Made by a program: the position numbers and the translations under genes
Part shown: positions 29,253-41,794 of the stretch, in pieces
How the letters are laid out: every line of letters starts with the position of its first letter
Position numbering within the stretch: position 1 is the first letter of the stretch
The notes under the pieces: model-generated
The model's input: the letters and a program-made list of their open reading frames with translations, nothing else
What the model was told of the DNA's origin: nothing
The model's database searches: none
Assembly (NCBI RefSeq): GCF_004136015.1
Contig: NZ_CP024866.1
Span: 281,391 to 326,226, forward strand
Source of the DNA: Pseudomonas sp. ACM7
GTDB lineage: Bacteria; Pseudomonadota; Gammaproteobacteria; Pseudomonadales; Pseudomonadaceae
DNA length: 44,836 bases
Direction of reading: 5' to 3'

Positions 29253-29645
29253 ATGAAGTTCGCCATCGCGCTGTTTTCCGCCGCCCATGCGCCCTCCTCG
29301 CGCCGCGCCTTATTGTTTGCTCAGGCTGCGCTGGCCGGCGGGCATGAGATTGTCCGGCTGTTTTTCTATCAGGACGGCGTCTACAACGCCTCCGCAAGCG
29401 TGGTCACGCCGCAGGATGAGCAGGACTTGCCCAAGCAATGGCGCAATTTCGTCACCGAGCATCAACTGGACGGCGTCGTGTGTATCGCGGCCGCCCTGCG
29501 TCGTGGCGTGCTGAATGAAGAAGAAGCCGGGCGCTATCAGCGTGAAGCCGTGGCGGTGGGTTCGCCGTGGGAATTATCTGGTCTGGGCCAGTTGCATGAC
29601 GCGGTGCAGGACGCTGACCGCCTGATCTGTTTCGGAGGCGCGTGA
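29253..29645 (+). CDS. tusD: Sulfurtransferase subunit TusD
   Basis: This 130-residue subunit of the TusBCD complex accepts persulfide sulfur from TusA and passes it to TusE for 2-thiouridine synthesis in tRNA. The active cysteine is Cys77 in DGVVCIAAALRRGV. The C-terminus FGLxQLHDAxxxADRLICFGGA type is seen as SGLGQLHDAVQDADRLICFGG. The frame opens at 29223, but ATG at 29253 (MKFAIALFSAAH) gives the family length. It is first gene of tusDCBE-ybiB, and tusC starts 1 base after its stop. Confidence 0.93.
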   Translation: MKFAIALFSAAHAPSSRRALLFAQAALAGGHEIVRLFFYQDGVYNASASVVTPQDEQDLPKQWRNFVTEHQLDGVVCIAAALRRGVLNEEEAGRYQREAVAVGSPWELSGLGQLHDAVQDADRLICFGGA

Positions 29646-29646
29646 G

Positions 29647-30009
29647 ATGCCTAAATCCTTGCTGATTATCAGCCGTCAGGCGCCCTGGTCAGGGCCGAGC
29701 GCGCGGGAAGCGCTGGACATCGTGCTGGCCGGCGGTGCCTTTGATCTGCCGATCGGCCTGCTGTTTCTCGATGACGGGGTGTTCCAGCTCGCCGCGAAAC
29801 AGGATGCCAAGGCCCTCCAGCAGAAGGACCTGAGCGCCAACCTGCAAGCCTTGCCGATGTTCGGTGTCGACGAGTTGTTTGTCTGTGGCGACAGCGTTGC
29901 GGAACGGGGCCTGGACCCGGCCGGCTTGTCGCTGGAAGAAGCTCAAGTGCTGGCCGCCCACGAAATCACCGCACTTATTGACCGTTACGACCAAGTGATC
30001 ACCCTCTGA
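29647..30009 (+). CDS. tusC: Sulfurtransferase complex subunit TusC
   Basis: This 120-residue non-catalytic subunit has the DsrE/F-like fold. The pattern SLLIISRQAPWSGPSAREALDIVLAGGAFDLPIGLLFLDDGVFQL is typical of TusC. It forms the TusBCD hexamer with its neighbours. Its TGA overlaps the ATG of tusB, indicating translational coupling. Confidence 0.92.
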   Translation: MPKSLLIISRQAPWSGPSAREALDIVLAGGAFDLPIGLLFLDDGVFQLAAKQDAKALQQKDLSANLQALPMFGVDELFVCGDSVAERGLDPAGLSLEEAQVLAAHEITALIDRYDQVITL

Positions 30010-30302
30010 TGTCGACTTTGCATGTGTTGTCTCATTCCCCGTTCGGCGACGATCGCCTGACCAGTTGCCTGCGCTTGATGGGCGCTGACGATGCGCTGCT
30101 GCTGACTGGCGACGCGGCCTATGCGCTGCAACCAGGCACCGCGCCTTTCAATGCGCTGAACGCCCGCAATCTGAAACTGTTCGTATTGGCCGAAGACGCC
30201 CAGGCTCGCGCGCTGGAGATTCCTGACACGGCCAAGGCCATCGATTACCCGGCCTTTGTCGAGCTGTCGATTCATTACGACAAGGTCAACAGTTGGCTAT
30301 GA
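30009..30302 (+). CDS. tusB: Sulfurtransferase complex subunit TusB
   Basis: This is a 97-residue smallest subunit of TusBCD. MSTLHVLSHSPFGDDRLTSCLRLMGADDALLLTGDAAYAL and the final KVNSWL are characteristic. ATG overlaps the tusC stop by one base, and its own TGA overlaps the tusE start (ATGA). Confidence 0.9.
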   Translation: MSTLHVLSHSPFGDDRLTSCLRLMGADDALLLTGDAAYALQPGTAPFNALNARNLKLFVLAEDAQARALEIPDTAKAIDYPAFVELSIHYDKVNSWL

Positions 30303-30634
30303 ACTCCCTTACGGTCGGCGCACGCGCCATCGAGTTGGACAAGGACGGTTTCCTGGTCGAACTGAGCGACTGGTCCTCCGACGTGGCCAGCGCACTGGCA
30401 GCCGCCGAAGACATCGAGCTGAGCCCCGAACACTGGGAAATCCTCGAACTGCTGCGCAGTTTCTATGCCGAATTCCAGTTGTCGCCGGCCACTCGTCCGC
30501 TGATCAAATACACCGCGCTGAAGCTGGGCCCGGACAAGGGCAACAGCCTGCACCTGAACCGACTGTTCAAAGGCACCCCTGCCAAACTCGCCGCGAAACT
30601 GGCGGGCCTGCCCAAACCGACGAATTGCTTATGA
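30299..30634 (+). CDS. tusE: Sulfur carrier protein TusE (DsrC family)
   Basis: This 111-residue carrier takes sulfur from TusBCD and delivers it to MnmA for tRNA 2-thiouridine formation. DWSSDVASALAAAEDIELSPEHWEILELLRSFYAEFQLSPATRPLIK and SLHLNRLFKGTPAKLAAKLAGLPKPTNC are clear DsrC/TusE motifs. Cys110, next to last, is the carrier residue. The start overlaps the tusB stop as ATGA, and its stop overlaps the next gene likewise. Confidence 0.94.
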   Translation: MNSLTVGARAIELDKDGFLVELSDWSSDVASALAAAEDIELSPEHWEILELLRSFYAEFQLSPATRPLIKYTALKLGPDKGNSLHLNRLFKGTPAKLAAKLAGLPKPTNCL

Positions 30635-31632
30635 CCGACTACCCAGCGCTGACCCTCGAAACACCCGCCGAACACCCGTTCGCCCAGTTCGTGCGCATCC
30701 TCGGCAAAGGCAAACGCGGCGCCCGCGACTTGACCCGCGAGGAAGCCCGTGAAGCCATGGGCATGGTGCTCGACCACAAGGTCGAAGACACCCAGCTCGG
30801 CGCATTCCTGATGTTGTTGCGGCACAAGGAAGAAAGCGCTGAGGAGATGGCGGGTTTTACCGAAGCTTTGCGCGAACGTCTGAATCGGCCGGCACTGGCC
30901 GTCGATCTGGACTGGCCGACGTATGCCGGCAAGAAGCGTCACCTGCCGTGGTATCTGCTGGCGGCCAAGTGCCTGGCGCAGAACGGCGTGCGGATCTTCA
31001 TGCACGGCGGTGGTGCACACACGTCCGGTCGGCTGTACAGCGAGCAATTGCTGGACGAGTTGAAGATTCCGTTGTGCCGCGACTGGCAGCAGGTCGGCGA
31101 GGCGCTCGATAACGGCGGTCTGGCCTTCATGCCGCTGGTGGATTGGGCGCCCCAGCTTCAGCGCATGATCGAGCTGCGCAATACATTGGGCCTGCGTTCG
31201 CCAATCCATTCCCTGACGCGGATTCTCAACCCGTTGGGTGCTCGCTGTGGCCTGCAAAGCATTTTCCACCCCGGTTACCAGGCGGTGCATCGCGATGCCA
31301 GCGGTTTGCTCGGCGATACCGCGATCGTGGTGAAAGGCGACGGCGGCGAAATCGAGATCAACCCGGACGCCGACAGTCACCTGTATGGCACCACGGGTGG
31401 TGAAAGCTGGGACGAGGAATGGCCGCAGCTTTCGGCACAACGCCACGTCAAACCGGCCACCCTCGATCCCGAGCATTTGAAAGCCGTGTGGCGTGGCGAC
31501 GTAGTCGACAGCTATCCGCAAATGGCACTGATCTCGACCATGGCCCTGGCCTTGCGCGGCCTCGGCCAAACCCGCGAACACGCCTTCGAAACCGCCCAGC
31601 AGTATTGGGACGCTCGGGACAAATCGATTTAA
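30631..31632 (+). CDS. ybiB: YbiB/TrpD2-type glycosyltransferase-fold protein
   Basis: This is a 333-residue homologue of anthranilate phosphoribosyltransferase (TrpD fold). The N-terminal helical domain is LTREEAREAMGMVLDHKVEDTQLGAFLMLLRHKEES. The nucleotide-binding region is MHGGGAHTSGRLYSEQLL. The E. coli YbiB/TrpD2 family is reported to bind nucleic acids rather than make tryptophan. Fusion to the tus operon by an ATGA overlap with tusE suggests an RNA-related role, which is inference. Confidence 0.85.
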   Translation: MTDYPALTLETPAEHPFAQFVRILGKGKRGARDLTREEAREAMGMVLDHKVEDTQLGAFLMLLRHKEESAEEMAGFTEALRERLNRPALAVDLDWPTYAGKKRHLPWYLLAAKCLAQNGVRIFMHGGGAHTSGRLYSEQLLDELKIPLCRDWQQVGEALDNGGLAFMPLVDWAPQLQRMIELRNTLGLRSPIHSLTRILNPLGARCGLQSIFHPGYQAVHRDASGLLGDTAIVVKGDGGEIEINPDADSHLYGTTGGESWDEEWPQLSAQRHVKPATLDPEHLKAVWRGDVVDSYPQMALISTMALALRGLGQTREHAFETAQQYWDARDKSI

Positions 31633-31639
31633 CCGATCA

Positions 31640-31667
31640 TAAGCGCCCAACCTTTGCGCTTTTTTAT
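31640..31667 (+). terminator. Terminator of the tus-ybiB operon
   Basis: A short stem (AAGCGC and GCGCTT) with a loop of about 8 bases is followed by six T, 8 bases after the ybiB stop. The stem is only 5-6 bp, so efficiency is uncertain. Confidence 0.55.
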
Positions 31668-31722
31668 CGAACCTATGCGAATAGACTCCTCTCCAACGCT
31701 TATTGGCTGAGGAGTCTTGAAC

Positions 31723-32724
31723 ATGGGTTTGTTAGTTGAAGGTCGCTGGCATGACCAGTGGTACGAAAGCGGCAAGGACGGCGCGTTCCAGCGTGAACAG
31801 GCGCAGCGTCGTAACTGGCTGACCGCCGACGGCAAACCCGGCCCGACAGGTGTCGGAGGCTTTGCGGCCGAGGCCGGTCGTTATCACCTCTACGTGTCCC
31901 TCGCCTGTCCATGGGCTCACCGCACGCTGATCCTGCGTAAACTCAAAGGCCTCGAAAGCCTCATCGACGTCTCGGTGGTCAGTTGGTTGATGCTGGAAAA
32001 CGGCTGGACCTTCGACCAGAACCTCGGATCGACCGGGGACAAGCTCGATCATTTCAATTTCATGCACCAGCGCTACACCGCCGATACCGCCGACTACACC
32101 GGCCGCGTCACGGTGCCGGTGCTCTGGGACAAACAGCACAATCGCATCGTCAACAATGAATCGGCGGAGATCATCCGCATGTTCAATGGCGCCTTCGATG
32201 ATTTGACGGGTAATGACCTGGATTTCTACCCGGCGCCGCTTCGGGGCGAGATCGACGCGCTGAACGAACGGATTTATCCGGCGGTGAACAATGGCGTGTA
32301 TCGCGCAGGGTTTGCCACGTCGCAGCAGGCGTATGAAGAGGCGTTCGACGGATTGTTCGAGGAGCTTGATCGACTGGAACAGTTGTTGGCCGCCAATCGT
32401 TATCTGACCGGTGAGTCCCTGACTGAAGCTGATATTCGGCTGTTCACCACGTTGATTCGCTTTGATGCCGTGTATCACGGGCACTTCAAGTGCAACCTGC
32501 GGCGGATCGCCGATTATCCGAACCTGTCGAACTGGCTGCGGGAGATTTATCAGTGGCCGGGGATTGCCGAGACGGTGGATTTTGAGCACATCAAGAATCA
32601 CTACTATGGCAGCCACAAGACCATCAATCCGACCGGGATCGTGCCTAAAGGGCCGGCGCAGGATTTCACAGCACCGCATGATCGCGAGCGGTTGAGCGGG
32701 AAAGGGGTTTGGCAGAAGCATTAA
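31723..32724 (+). CDS. yqjG: Glutathionyl-hydroquinone reductase (Xi-class GST, YqjG/PcpF family)
   Basis: This 333-residue enzyme reduces glutathionyl-hydroquinones. The catalytic Cys62 lies in the class signature SLACPWAHRTLI, and NNESAEIIRMFN is the conserved glutathione-site segment. The C-terminal all-helical domain (LTEADIRLFTTLIRFDAVYHGHFKCNL) fits the Xi class. ATG at 31723 has GAGGAG 8 bases upstream, and an in-frame TTG two codons earlier is unlikely. It converges with cysG across an inverted REP pair. Confidence 0.92.
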   Translation: MGLLVEGRWHDQWYESGKDGAFQREQAQRRNWLTADGKPGPTGVGGFAAEAGRYHLYVSLACPWAHRTLILRKLKGLESLIDVSVVSWLMLENGWTFDQNLGSTGDKLDHFNFMHQRYTADTADYTGRVTVPVLWDKQHNRIVNNESAEIIRMFNGAFDDLTGNDLDFYPAPLRGEIDALNERIYPAVNNGVYRAGFATSQQAYEEAFDGLFEELDRLEQLLAANRYLTGESLTEADIRLFTTLIRFDAVYHGHFKCNLRRIADYPNLSNWLREIYQWPGIAETVDFEHIKNHYYGSHKTINPTGIVPKGPAQDFTAPHDRERLSGKGVWQKH

Positions 32725-32728
32725 GATC

Positions 32729-32804
32729 AAAAGATCGCAGCCTTCGGCAGCTCCTACAGGATTACGCGACCCCCTGTAGGAGCTGCCGAAGGCTGCGATC
32801 TTTT
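32729..32804. repeat. Perfect inverted REP pair between convergent genes
   Basis: A 32-base arm (AAAAGATCGCAGCCTTCGGC and on, ending CTACAGG) is mirrored at 32773-32804 around a 12-base loop. It lies just after yqjG and 20 bases from the cysG stop. The flanking A and T runs would let it terminate transcription from both sides. Confidence 0.88.
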
Positions 32805-32824
32805 TCCAACAAGCAACGCAGAAC

Positions 32825-34219
32825 TCAGACCTGCGCCTGAGCCCCTTCAAACCACGCCAGTTTCTCGCGCAACTGCACCACTTCCCCAACGATCACCAGC
32901 GTCGGCGCATGCACTTCATGCTCCGCCACCAGGCTTGGCAAATCGGCCAACGTGCCAGTAAACACCCGCTGATTGACCGTGGTGCCCTGCTGGATCAACG
33001 CCGCCGGCGTATCCGCCGCGCGCCCATGCTTGATCAATTGCTCGCAGATGATCGGCAAGCCCACCAGCCCCATGTAAAACACCAGGGTTTGCGCCGGCGC
33101 GACCAGGTCGGCCCACGGCAAATCGGTGGAACCGTCCTTCAGGTGCCCGGTGACAAAACGCACCGACTGCGCGTAATCACGGTGAGTCAGCGGAATCCCG
33201 GCATACGCCGCGCAACCGCTGGCCGCGGTGATACCCGGCACCACCTGGAACGGGATGCCATGGGCCGCCAGTTCTTCGATCTCTTCACCGCCGCGACCGA
33301 AGATGAACGGATCACCGCCCTTCAACCGCACAACCCGCTTGCCTTGCTTGGCCAAATCCACCAATTGCTGGTTGATCTGATCCTGCGGCACGGCGTGATC
33401 GGCGCGACGCTTGCCGACGTAAATCCGCTCGGCATCGCGACGGCACAAATCCAGAATCGCCGGCGCCACCAAGCGGTCATACAGCACCACATCGGCTTGC
33501 TGCATCAGACGCAAGGCACGGAAGGTCAGCAGGTCGGGATCACCCGGGCCGGCGCCCACCAAGTAGACTTCGCCCGTTGCATTCGGCGCTTCACCGGCAA
33601 TTTTCGCCAGCATCAAGCGCTCGGCTTCGGCGCCCTGCCCGGCCAGTTGCCGGTCGGCAATCGGGCCCTGGAACACATCCTCCCAAAACGCCCGACGCTG
33701 CTGCACATCCGGGAACAGGTGTTTGACCTGGCTGCGAAAACGCGCTGCCAGGCCGGCCAGTTGACCGTAGGTGGAAGGAATCCAGGTTTCCAGTTTGGCG
33801 CGGATCAACCGCGCCAGCACCGGCGCATCGCCGCCGCTGGAGACCGCTACGATCAAAGGAGAACGGTCGACGATCGCCGGGAAGATCACGCTGCACAAGG
33901 CTGGCGCGTCCACCACGTTGACCGGCACGCAACGCCGATGGGCATCAGCGGAGACTTGCGCGTTCAGCGGTTCGTCGTCGGTGGCGGCGATGATCAGCCC
34001 GCAACCGTCCAGGTCCGACTCAACGTAGCCTCGCACCAGACACTCACCACCACTGCCGGCAACCAGTTCGCGCAATTGCGGTTCGATTTCAGGTGCGACC
34101 ACCCGCAGCAGCGCACCGGCTTCGGCCAGCAGGCGGGATTTGCGCAACGCAATCTCCCCCCCGCCGACGACCAAGACACGACTGCCGCGAAGGTTATGGA
34201 ACAGCGGCAGATAGTCCAT
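32825..34219 (-). CDS. cysG: Sirohaem synthase CysG (trifunctional)
   Basis: This is a 464-residue enzyme. The N-terminal dehydrogenase/ferrochelatase domain (about 1-215) starts [31 protein letters not shown] with the NAD-binding glycines and includes [27 protein letters not shown]. The C-terminal SAM uroporphyrinogen-III methyltransferase domain has [38 protein letters not shown] and [34 protein letters not shown]. It makes sirohaem for sulfite and nitrite reductases. The ATG directly follows the serS stop codon, so it is translationally linked to serS. Confidence 0.96.
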   Translation of the reverse strand: MDYLPLFHNLRGSRVLVVGGGEIALRKSRLLAEAGALLRVVAPEIEPQLRELVAGSGGECLVRGYVESDLDGCGLIIAATDDEPLNAQVSADAHRRCVPVNVVDAPALCSVIFPAIVDRSPLIVAVSSGGDAPVLARLIRAKLETWIPSTYGQLAGLAARFRSQVKHLFPDVQQRRAFWEDVFQGPIADRQLAGQGAEAERLMLAKIAGEAPNATGEVYLVGAGPGDPDLLTFRALRLMQQADVVLYDRLVAPAILDLCRRDAERIYVGKRRADHAVPQDQINQQLVDLAKQGKRVVRLKGGDPFIFGRGGEEIEELAAHGIPFQVVPGITAASGCAAYAGIPLTHRDYAQSVRFVTGHLKDGSTDLPWADLVAPAQTLVFYMGLVGLPIICEQLIKHGRAADTPAALIQQGTTVNQRVFTGTLADLPSLVAEHEVHAPTLVIVGEVVQLREKLAWFEGAQAQV

Positions 34220-35512
<1,293 letters not shown>

Positions 35513-35515
35513 TTA

Positions 35516-35890
35516 TCAAAGTTTGGTCAAGGACAGGCCAGCCCAGGTAGCGAGCAGCCCGCCGAATACGCTGATGGCAGCATAGACAAAAGCCAGCGGT
35601 ATTTGCCCGGTTTCCAGCAGACGCACCGTATCCAGTGAAAAAGATGAAAAAGTCGTCAGCCCCCCGAGGAAGCCGACCATCAACCCGGCGCGCACCTCGA
35701 TCGGCACCTCCGGGCGTACTAAAAACAGACCGTATAGAACGCCGATCAGCAAACAGCCGACGATATTAACGGCCAGCGTCGCGGTATAGAAGTGCCGCGG
35801 CCAATTAGCGTTGATCCAGTTCCCCGTGGCAAAGCGTAAAAGCGTTCCGGCGATACCGCCCACGGAAACGGCAACGATCAAAGGGATCAC
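35516..35890 (-). CDS. crcB: Fluoride exporter CrcB/Fluc
   Basis: This 124-residue, four-helix inner-membrane protein works as an antiparallel dimer that exports fluoride. The signature [21 protein letters not shown] contains the Phe-box and sodium-site region. [15 protein letters not shown] and [14 protein letters not shown] are also typical. The start is GTG at 35888-35890, overlapping the rarA stop by one base (TAGTG). No fluoride riboswitch is evident, consistent with its being embedded in an operon. Confidence 0.93.
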   Translation of the reverse strand: MIPLIVAVSVGGIAGTLLRFATGNWINANWPRHFYTATLAVNIVGCLLIGVLYGLFLVRPEVPIEVRAGLMVGFLGGLTTFSSFSLDTVRLLETGQIPLAFVYAAISVFGGLLATWAGLSLTKL

Positions 35891-37212
35891 TATTTTCTCC
35901 GCTGCCGAGGGCTGAGACGGTCAAGTTGCGCGAGATGATTGAGCTTCTCGCCGATCTTCAGCTCCAGGCCACGCGGCACCGGCTGATAGAACGGTTGTGG
36001 CTCGAGCTCCTCCGGAAAATAGTCTTCGCCAGCGGCGTAAGCGTCCGGCTCATCGTGGGCGTAACGGTATTCGTCGCCATAACCCAGTTGCTTCATCAAT
36101 TTGGTCGGCGCGTTGCGCAGGTGCAGCGGCACTTCCAGCGAACCGTGTTCGGTGGCGCTGCGCATCGCGGCTTTGAAACCCATGTACACCGCGTTGCTTT
36201 TCGGCGCGCAGGCCAGATAGGTAATGGCCTGGGCCACCGCCAATTCGCCTTCCGGGCTGCCGAGGCGCTCCTGCACTTCCCACGCCGCCAGGCACAAGCT
36301 CAAAGCGCGGGGATCGGCGTTGCCGATGTCTTCGCTGGCCATGCGCACCACGCGCCGGGCCAGGTACAGCGGATCGCAACCGCCGTCGATCATCCGCGCA
36401 AACCAATACAGCGCACCATCGGGGTTGGAGCCGCGCACGGATTTATGCAGCGCAGAGATCTGGTCGTAAAACGCTTCACCGCCCTTGTCGAAACGCCGGC
36501 GGGTGTCACCGAGCAGGCTTTGCAGCAGGTCGACGCCGATCTCGCTGTTGTCTTCAGCCAGGTCCGAGGCGTTTTCCAGCAGGTTGAGCAGACGCCGGCC
36601 ATCGCCATCGGCGGCCGACAGCAGCATCTGGAAACCTTCATCACTGAGGCTCAGTTGCCGCTTACCCAAGCCACGCTCTTCGGTCAGCGCGCGATGCACC
36701 AACTTGCGCAGGGCCGCGTCATCGAGGCTTTTGAGCACGTAGACGCGGGCCCGGGAGAGCAAAGCGTTGTTGAGTTCAAACGAAGGGTTTTCAGTGGTTG
36801 CACCGATGAAAATCAGCGTACCGTCTTCGACGTATGGCAGGAACGCATCCTGCTGGGACTTGTTGAAGCGATGCACTTCATCGACGAAGAGGATGGTCCG
36901 CTTGCCGTACTGACCGGCCTGCTGCTTGGCGATTTCCACCGCCTGACGGATTTCCTTCACGCCGGCCAGTACCGCCGACACCGTTTCGAAGTGCGCATCC
37001 GAGACTTCCGCCAGCAGCCGCGCCAGGGTGGTTTTTCCCACACCCGGCGGGCCCCAGAAAATCATCGAGTGCAGGGCACCCTGCTCCAGGGCTTCGCGCA
37101 AAGGCTTGCCGCGAGCGAGCACGTGTTCCTGACCAACGTACTCGTCCAGATTGGCGGCACGCAGGCGTGCTGCCAAGGGCTGAGCAATCGGGGCACTGCG
37201 AAACAGGTCCAT
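35890..37212 (-). CDS. rarA: Replication-associated recombination protein A (RarA/MgsA)
   Basis: This 440-residue AAA+ ATPase acts at stalled forks, related to clamp-loader subunits and eukaryotic WRNIP1. Walker A is GPPGVGKTT (54-62) and Walker B is [20 protein letters not shown] (Asp111, Glu112). Sensor 1 is [26 protein letters not shown]. The C-terminal tetramerisation domain has [44 protein letters not shown] at 37212 is used. An in-frame GTG directly before it gives one more residue. Confidence 0.95.
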   Translation of the reverse strand: MDLFRSAPIAQPLAARLRAANLDEYVGQEHVLARGKPLREALEQGALHSMIFWGPPGVGKTTLARLLAEVSDAHFETVSAVLAGVKEIRQAVEIAKQQAGQYGKRTILFVDEVHRFNKSQQDAFLPYVEDGTLIFIGATTENPSFELNNALLSRARVYVLKSLDDAALRKLVHRALTEERGLGKRQLSLSDEGFQMLLSAADGDGRRLLNLLENASDLAEDNSEIGVDLLQSLLGDTRRRFDKGGEAFYDQISALHKSVRGSNPDGALYWFARMIDGGCDPLYLARRVVRMASEDIGNADPRALSLCLAAWEVQERLGSPEGELAVAQAITYLACAPKSNAVYMGFKAAMRSATEHGSLEVPLHLRNAPTKLMKQLGYGDEYRYAHDEPDAYAAGEDYFPEELEPQPFYQPVPRGLELKIGEKLNHLAQLDRLSPRQRRK

Positions 37213-37275
37213 CACTACTTATGAAACCTCACTGGGTCCTGATGCCGGTCATTCAAATTACTAAACATCACATTC

Positions 37276-37369
37276 CCTGTGGGAGCGGGCTTGCTCGCGA
37301 AGAGGCCGTGTCAGTCGACATCATTGTTGTCTGATACTCCGCTTTCGCGAGCAAGCCCGCTCCCACAGG
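37276..37369. repeat. REPIN between lolA and rarA
   Basis: CCTGTGGGAGCGGGCTTGCT to 37302 and its inverted copy at 37342-37369 flank a 39-base spacer. These are standard fluorescens-group REP sequences. The element lies inside the otherwise tightly packed minus-strand gene series, so it may modulate the lolA-rarA transcript. Confidence 0.85.
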
Positions 37370-37383
37370 TTTTGTGTCTGCAT

Positions 37384-38007
37384 TTATTCCTGGATCACAT
37401 CGGCACCCTTGGGGATGTCGAACTTGAACTTGGACGCCGGAATCGGTTCGTTGGCTTTCACGCCGGTGAACAGGATGTTGGTGCGCTGACCGACGCTGTC
37501 GATCATCTGCATGTCATTGACCAGACCGTTACGAAACGACAGACGCAGGCTGTCGAACAGGGTGTCCTTGGTTTTCGGCTTCAAGGTGAAGTCGATCACG
37601 CCACCGGCTTCCTTGGCGCTGATGGTGAAGCTCTGGCTGATCTTGGATACGTCACCGGACAGCAGCAATGCCGGAGTCTGGCTCAGACGCAGATCGAGCG
37701 TCTTGATGGTGGCCTGTTCCAGGTCCGGGTCCCACAACGTCACCTTCTTGCCGTCGGAGACCACGGTTTGCTCAGCCGGCGCATTGGTGTGCCAGTAAAA
37801 CAAGCCAGGACGCTGCAAGGACATTTCACCCGCGGTTTCCTGCAACTGGGTGCCGCTGCCGTCGAGGGTCAGCTGAGAGAAATGCGCGGACAGGGTCTGG
37901 GATTTTTCCAGCAATTGGGTCAGACGCGCCACGTCCTTGTCATCGGCGTGGGCCGAGAGCGTGGTCAAAGCCAAAACCGGCAGCAACAGCATGCGGATAA
38001 GACGCAT
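37384..38007 (-). CDS. lolA: Outer-membrane lipoprotein carrier protein LolA
   Basis: This 207-residue periplasmic chaperone ferries lipoproteins from LolCDE to LolB. The signal peptide is [21 protein letters not shown] before DDKDVARL. Family motifs include [39 protein letters not shown] and [17 protein letters not shown]. The frame is open to 38067, but ATG at 38007 has GAGG 6 bases upstream and starts the signal peptide. It is 65 bases after ftsK on the same strand. Confidence 0.95.
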   Translation of the reverse strand: MRLIRMLLLPVLALTTLSAHADDKDVARLTQLLEKSQTLSAHFSQLTLDGSGTQLQETAGEMSLQRPGLFYWHTNAPAEQTVVSDGKKVTLWDPDLEQATIKTLDLRLSQTPALLLSGDVSKISQSFTISAKEAGGVIDFTLKPKTKDTLFDSLRLSFRNGLVNDMQMIDSVGQRTNILFTGVKANEPIPASKFKFDIPKGADVIQE

Positions 38008-38072
38008 GGGAGTCCTCATAACATTCGTGGGGGTGCGATGGCGCGTCATTGCGCCATCGCGTTTCAATCAAT

Positions 38073-40475
38073 TCAGTCGCGTACCGGGCCCGGGGCCAGG
38101 ACCTCACGCGAACCGTTGGTATTCATGGACGTCACGACCCCGGCCATTTCCATGGCTTCGATCATGCGTGCGGCGCGGTTGTAGCCGATTTTCAGCTTGC
38201 GCTGAACCGCAGAGATGGACGCACGACGACTTTCCAGTACGAACTGCACCGCTTCGTCGTAGAGCGCATCGGATTCACTGTCTTCATCGCCACCGCTGCC
38301 GCCTTCAAAACCGCTACCCGGCTCTTCGACACCGGCGAGAATCTCGTCGTTGTATTCCGGCGCGCCGCGCAGTTTCCAGGCTTCGACCACCCGGTGAACT
38401 TCATCATCGGACACAAAGGCGCCGTGGACGCGAATCGGCAGACTGGTGCCCGGCGGCATGTAGAGCATGTCACCGTGGCCCAGCAGTTGTTCGGCGCCGC
38501 CCTGATCGATGATGGTCCGGGAGTCGATCTTGCTCGACACCTGGAACGCCATACGCGTCGGAATGTTGGCCTTGATCAGACCGGTGATCACATCAACCGA
38601 CGGCCGCTGGGTCGCGAGGATCAAGTGGATACCGGCTGCACGGGCCTTCTGGGCGATACGGGCGATCAGTTCTTCAACCTTCTTGCCGACGATCATCATC
38701 ATGTCGGCGAATTCGTCCACCACCACGACAATCGTCGGCAGCTTGGTCAGCAGCGGCGCTTCGTCGTGAATGCTTTCGCGCTTGTACAACGGATCAGTCA
38801 ACGGCGTACCGGCGTCCTGGGCTTCCTTGACCTTGGCATTGAAGCCCGACAGGTTACGCACGCCCATTTTCGCCATCAGTTTGTAGCGACGCTCCATCTC
38901 CGCCACGCTCCAGCGCAGGGCGTTGGCGGCGTCCTTCATGTCGGTCACGACCGGGCACAACAGGTGCGGAATGCCTTCGTAGATCGACAGCTCAAGCATT
39001 TTCGGGTCGATCATGATCAGCTTGGCGTCTTCCGGGCCGGACTTGAACAGGATCGACAGGATCATCGCGTTCACGCCCACCGATTTACCGGAACCGGTCG
39101 TACCGGCTACCAGCAAGTGAGGCATTTTCGCCAGGTCGGTGATGACCGGCTTGCCACCAATGTCGTGACCCAGGGCCAATGTAACCGGCGACTTGAAGTT
39201 GTCGTACTCGGGGGTCGACAGCACTTCGGAGAAGCGCACGATCTGGCGGTCTTCGTTAGGAATCTCGATACCGACGGTGGTCTTGCCCGGAATCACTTCC
39301 ACCACACGCACGCTGGTCACGGCCAGGGAACGTGCCAGGTCTTTCGCCAGGTTGGAGATGCGGCTGACCTTGACGCCGGCCGCCGGCTGGATTTCGTAAC
39401 GGGTAATCACCGGGCCCGGGTGAATCGAATCCACCGAGACTTCGACGCCGAATTCCTTGAGCTTGATCTCCAGCAAGTGGCCAACCGCCGCCAGGGATTC
39501 AGGCGAATAATTGAGTTGTTTCTTTTCTGCCGGGTCGAGAATCGAGATCGGCGGCAAGGTGCCTTCGACAGCACTGTCGACGAACAACGGCGCCTGTTTC
39601 TCTTTTTCCACGCGCTTGCTGGGCGCCGCTGGCTTGGGCGGCGCTGGGGCAATCACCGGCGGCACCTGCTTCTCGCGGTCCGACATGTGTTTGCTCAGGG
39701 CTTGTTCACGCTCGATCAGGCGCTCCTTGACCTTGGCTTGCTCGCGCTTGTCGGTGACGGTCGGCGCGACCAAGTCATGCACGCGATCATCGACTTCACG
39801 CAACTGCGCAACCAATTGTTTGCGCTCGACTCGGGCGGCCCACCAGCGATTGGCCGCGCCTTGGAACAGTTCGAACAAGTCGAGGGTGATTTTGCCGGTG
39901 AGGTCCATCACCTTGAACCACGACAGGTCGGTGAACACCGTCAGGCCAAACAGGAACAACGCGATGAACAACAGCGTACTGCCCTGGATATTCAGGGCGT
40001 TCCGGGCCAGATCACCGAGGCTTTCGCCCAAAGCGCCACCAGCGCCGGCCGGCAGACCGGTCGCGGCGTGGAAATGAATATGGGCCAGGGCCGCGCCCGA
40101 GAGCACCAGAAATACCAGGCCGATCAGGCGCCAGGAGAACAGCCAGCCGCTCCACTCCCACTGCTCGTGGCGTTGACGGAAGATTTGATATGCCTTGATC
40201 GCCAGCAACAGCGGGAAGATGTAGGCGAAGTAACCCAACACCATGAACAGGATATCGGCGCTGTAGGAGCCGACCGGTCCGCCGAAGTTCTGAACATCGT
40301 CGATCTTGCTGTTATGGCTCCAGCCCGGATCGTCCTTGCCATAGGTCAACAAGGCCATCATCAGGAACAGGCACAAGCCGCCGATGGCGATCAATGCACC
40401 TTCCTTGAGCCGGTAGTGCAATTGCTGGCGCCAGAGCGGAACGACTGTTTTTGGTGCTGCGGTGGATTTCTTCAA
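38073..40475 (-). CDS. ftsK: DNA translocase FtsK
   Basis: This 800-residue divisome protein moves DNA during chromosome segregation. The N-terminal membrane domain has four to five helices ([21 protein letters not shown] onward, to about residue 190). A shorter linker than in E. coli follows. The alpha-beta motor has Walker [14 protein letters not shown] (Lys464) and Walker [14 protein letters not shown]. The C-terminal gamma winged helix (about 735-800: [32 protein letters not shown]) reads KOPS sequences. The start is TTG at 40473-40475 with AGGA and AAGAAG upstream. No better ATG precedes the membrane domain. Confidence 0.95.
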   Translation of the reverse strand: MKKSTAAPKTVVPLWRQQLHYRLKEGALIAIGGLCLFLMMALLTYGKDDPGWSHNSKIDDVQNFGGPVGSYSADILFMVLGYFAYIFPLLLAIKAYQIFRQRHEQWEWSGWLFSWRLIGLVFLVLSGAALAHIHFHAATGLPAGAGGALGESLGDLARNALNIQGSTLLFIALFLFGLTVFTDLSWFKVMDLTGKITLDLFELFQGAANRWWAARVERKQLVAQLREVDDRVHDLVAPTVTDKREQAKVKERLIEREQALSKHMSDREKQVPPVIAPAPPKPAAPSKRVEKEKQAPLFVDSAVEGTLPPISILDPAEKKQLNYSPESLAAVGHLLEIKLKEFGVEVSVDSIHPGPVITRYEIQPAAGVKVSRISNLAKDLARSLAVTSVRVVEVIPGKTTVGIEIPNEDRQIVRFSEVLSTPEYDNFKSPVTLALGHDIGGKPVITDLAKMPHLLVAGTTGSGKSVGVNAMILSILFKSGPEDAKLIMIDPKMLELSIYEGIPHLLCPVVTDMKDAANALRWSVAEMERRYKLMAKMGVRNLSGFNAKVKEAQDAGTPLTDPLYKRESIHDEAPLLTKLPTIVVVVDEFADMMMIVGKKVEELIARIAQKARAAGIHLILATQRPSVDVITGLIKANIPTRMAFQVSSKIDSRTIIDQGGAEQLLGHGDMLYMPPGTSLPIRVHGAFVSDDEVHRVVEAWKLRGAPEYNDEILAGVEEPGSGFEGGSGGDEDSESDALYDEAVQFVLESRRASISAVQRKLKIGYNRAARMIEAMEMAGVVTSMNTNGSREVLAPGPVRD

Positions 40476-40556
40476 AACGCTTCTTTTCCTGCGCCTGTGG
40501 CGCGTCCATCTGTTGAATGACTATAAAAAACTGCCCAACCCAGGCAGGTAAAAAAG

Positions 40557-40585
40557 TTGACAGGCGTAACTGGGACTACTTTTAA
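40557..40585 (+). promoter_or_regulatory. Possible sigma-70 promoter of trxB
   Basis: TTGACA (40557-40562), a 17-base spacer and TTTTAA (40580-40585) lie about 185 bases before trxB. The rest of the 40476-40770 gap between the divergent ftsK and trxB genes contains no gene that I can support. Confidence 0.4.
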
Positions 40586-40761
40586 CACTACGCTCCGGTT
40601 TTTATAAACACGGCGCGCCGCGAATATTCTGTAACAAGTAGGCATTGTACGGGTTTGTTCGTCCGATGCCATGCTTGAAACCCAAGGTGTAGCATAGCCA
40701 ACAGCACATTACGCGCGGTTCAATTTGAGCATGCATTCTCTTTTGTGACAAAGGCTTATGA

Positions 40762-41730
<969 letters not shown>

Positions 41731-41794
41731 CGGCACACTTCACGGTGGGCCCACCCGCCCACAACTGCCCTCCCCTTCTGCAAGCCCGGATGCC

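Noticed and set aside
35926..37224. 432-residue plus-strand frame opposite rarA
   Set aside because: It is antisense to a clear AAA+ gene and has no recognisable features of its own.
38049..40520. 823-residue plus-strand frame opposite ftsK
   Set aside because: It is the complement of ftsK, which is unambiguous. The product is low in motif content and rich in Gln/Arg/His.
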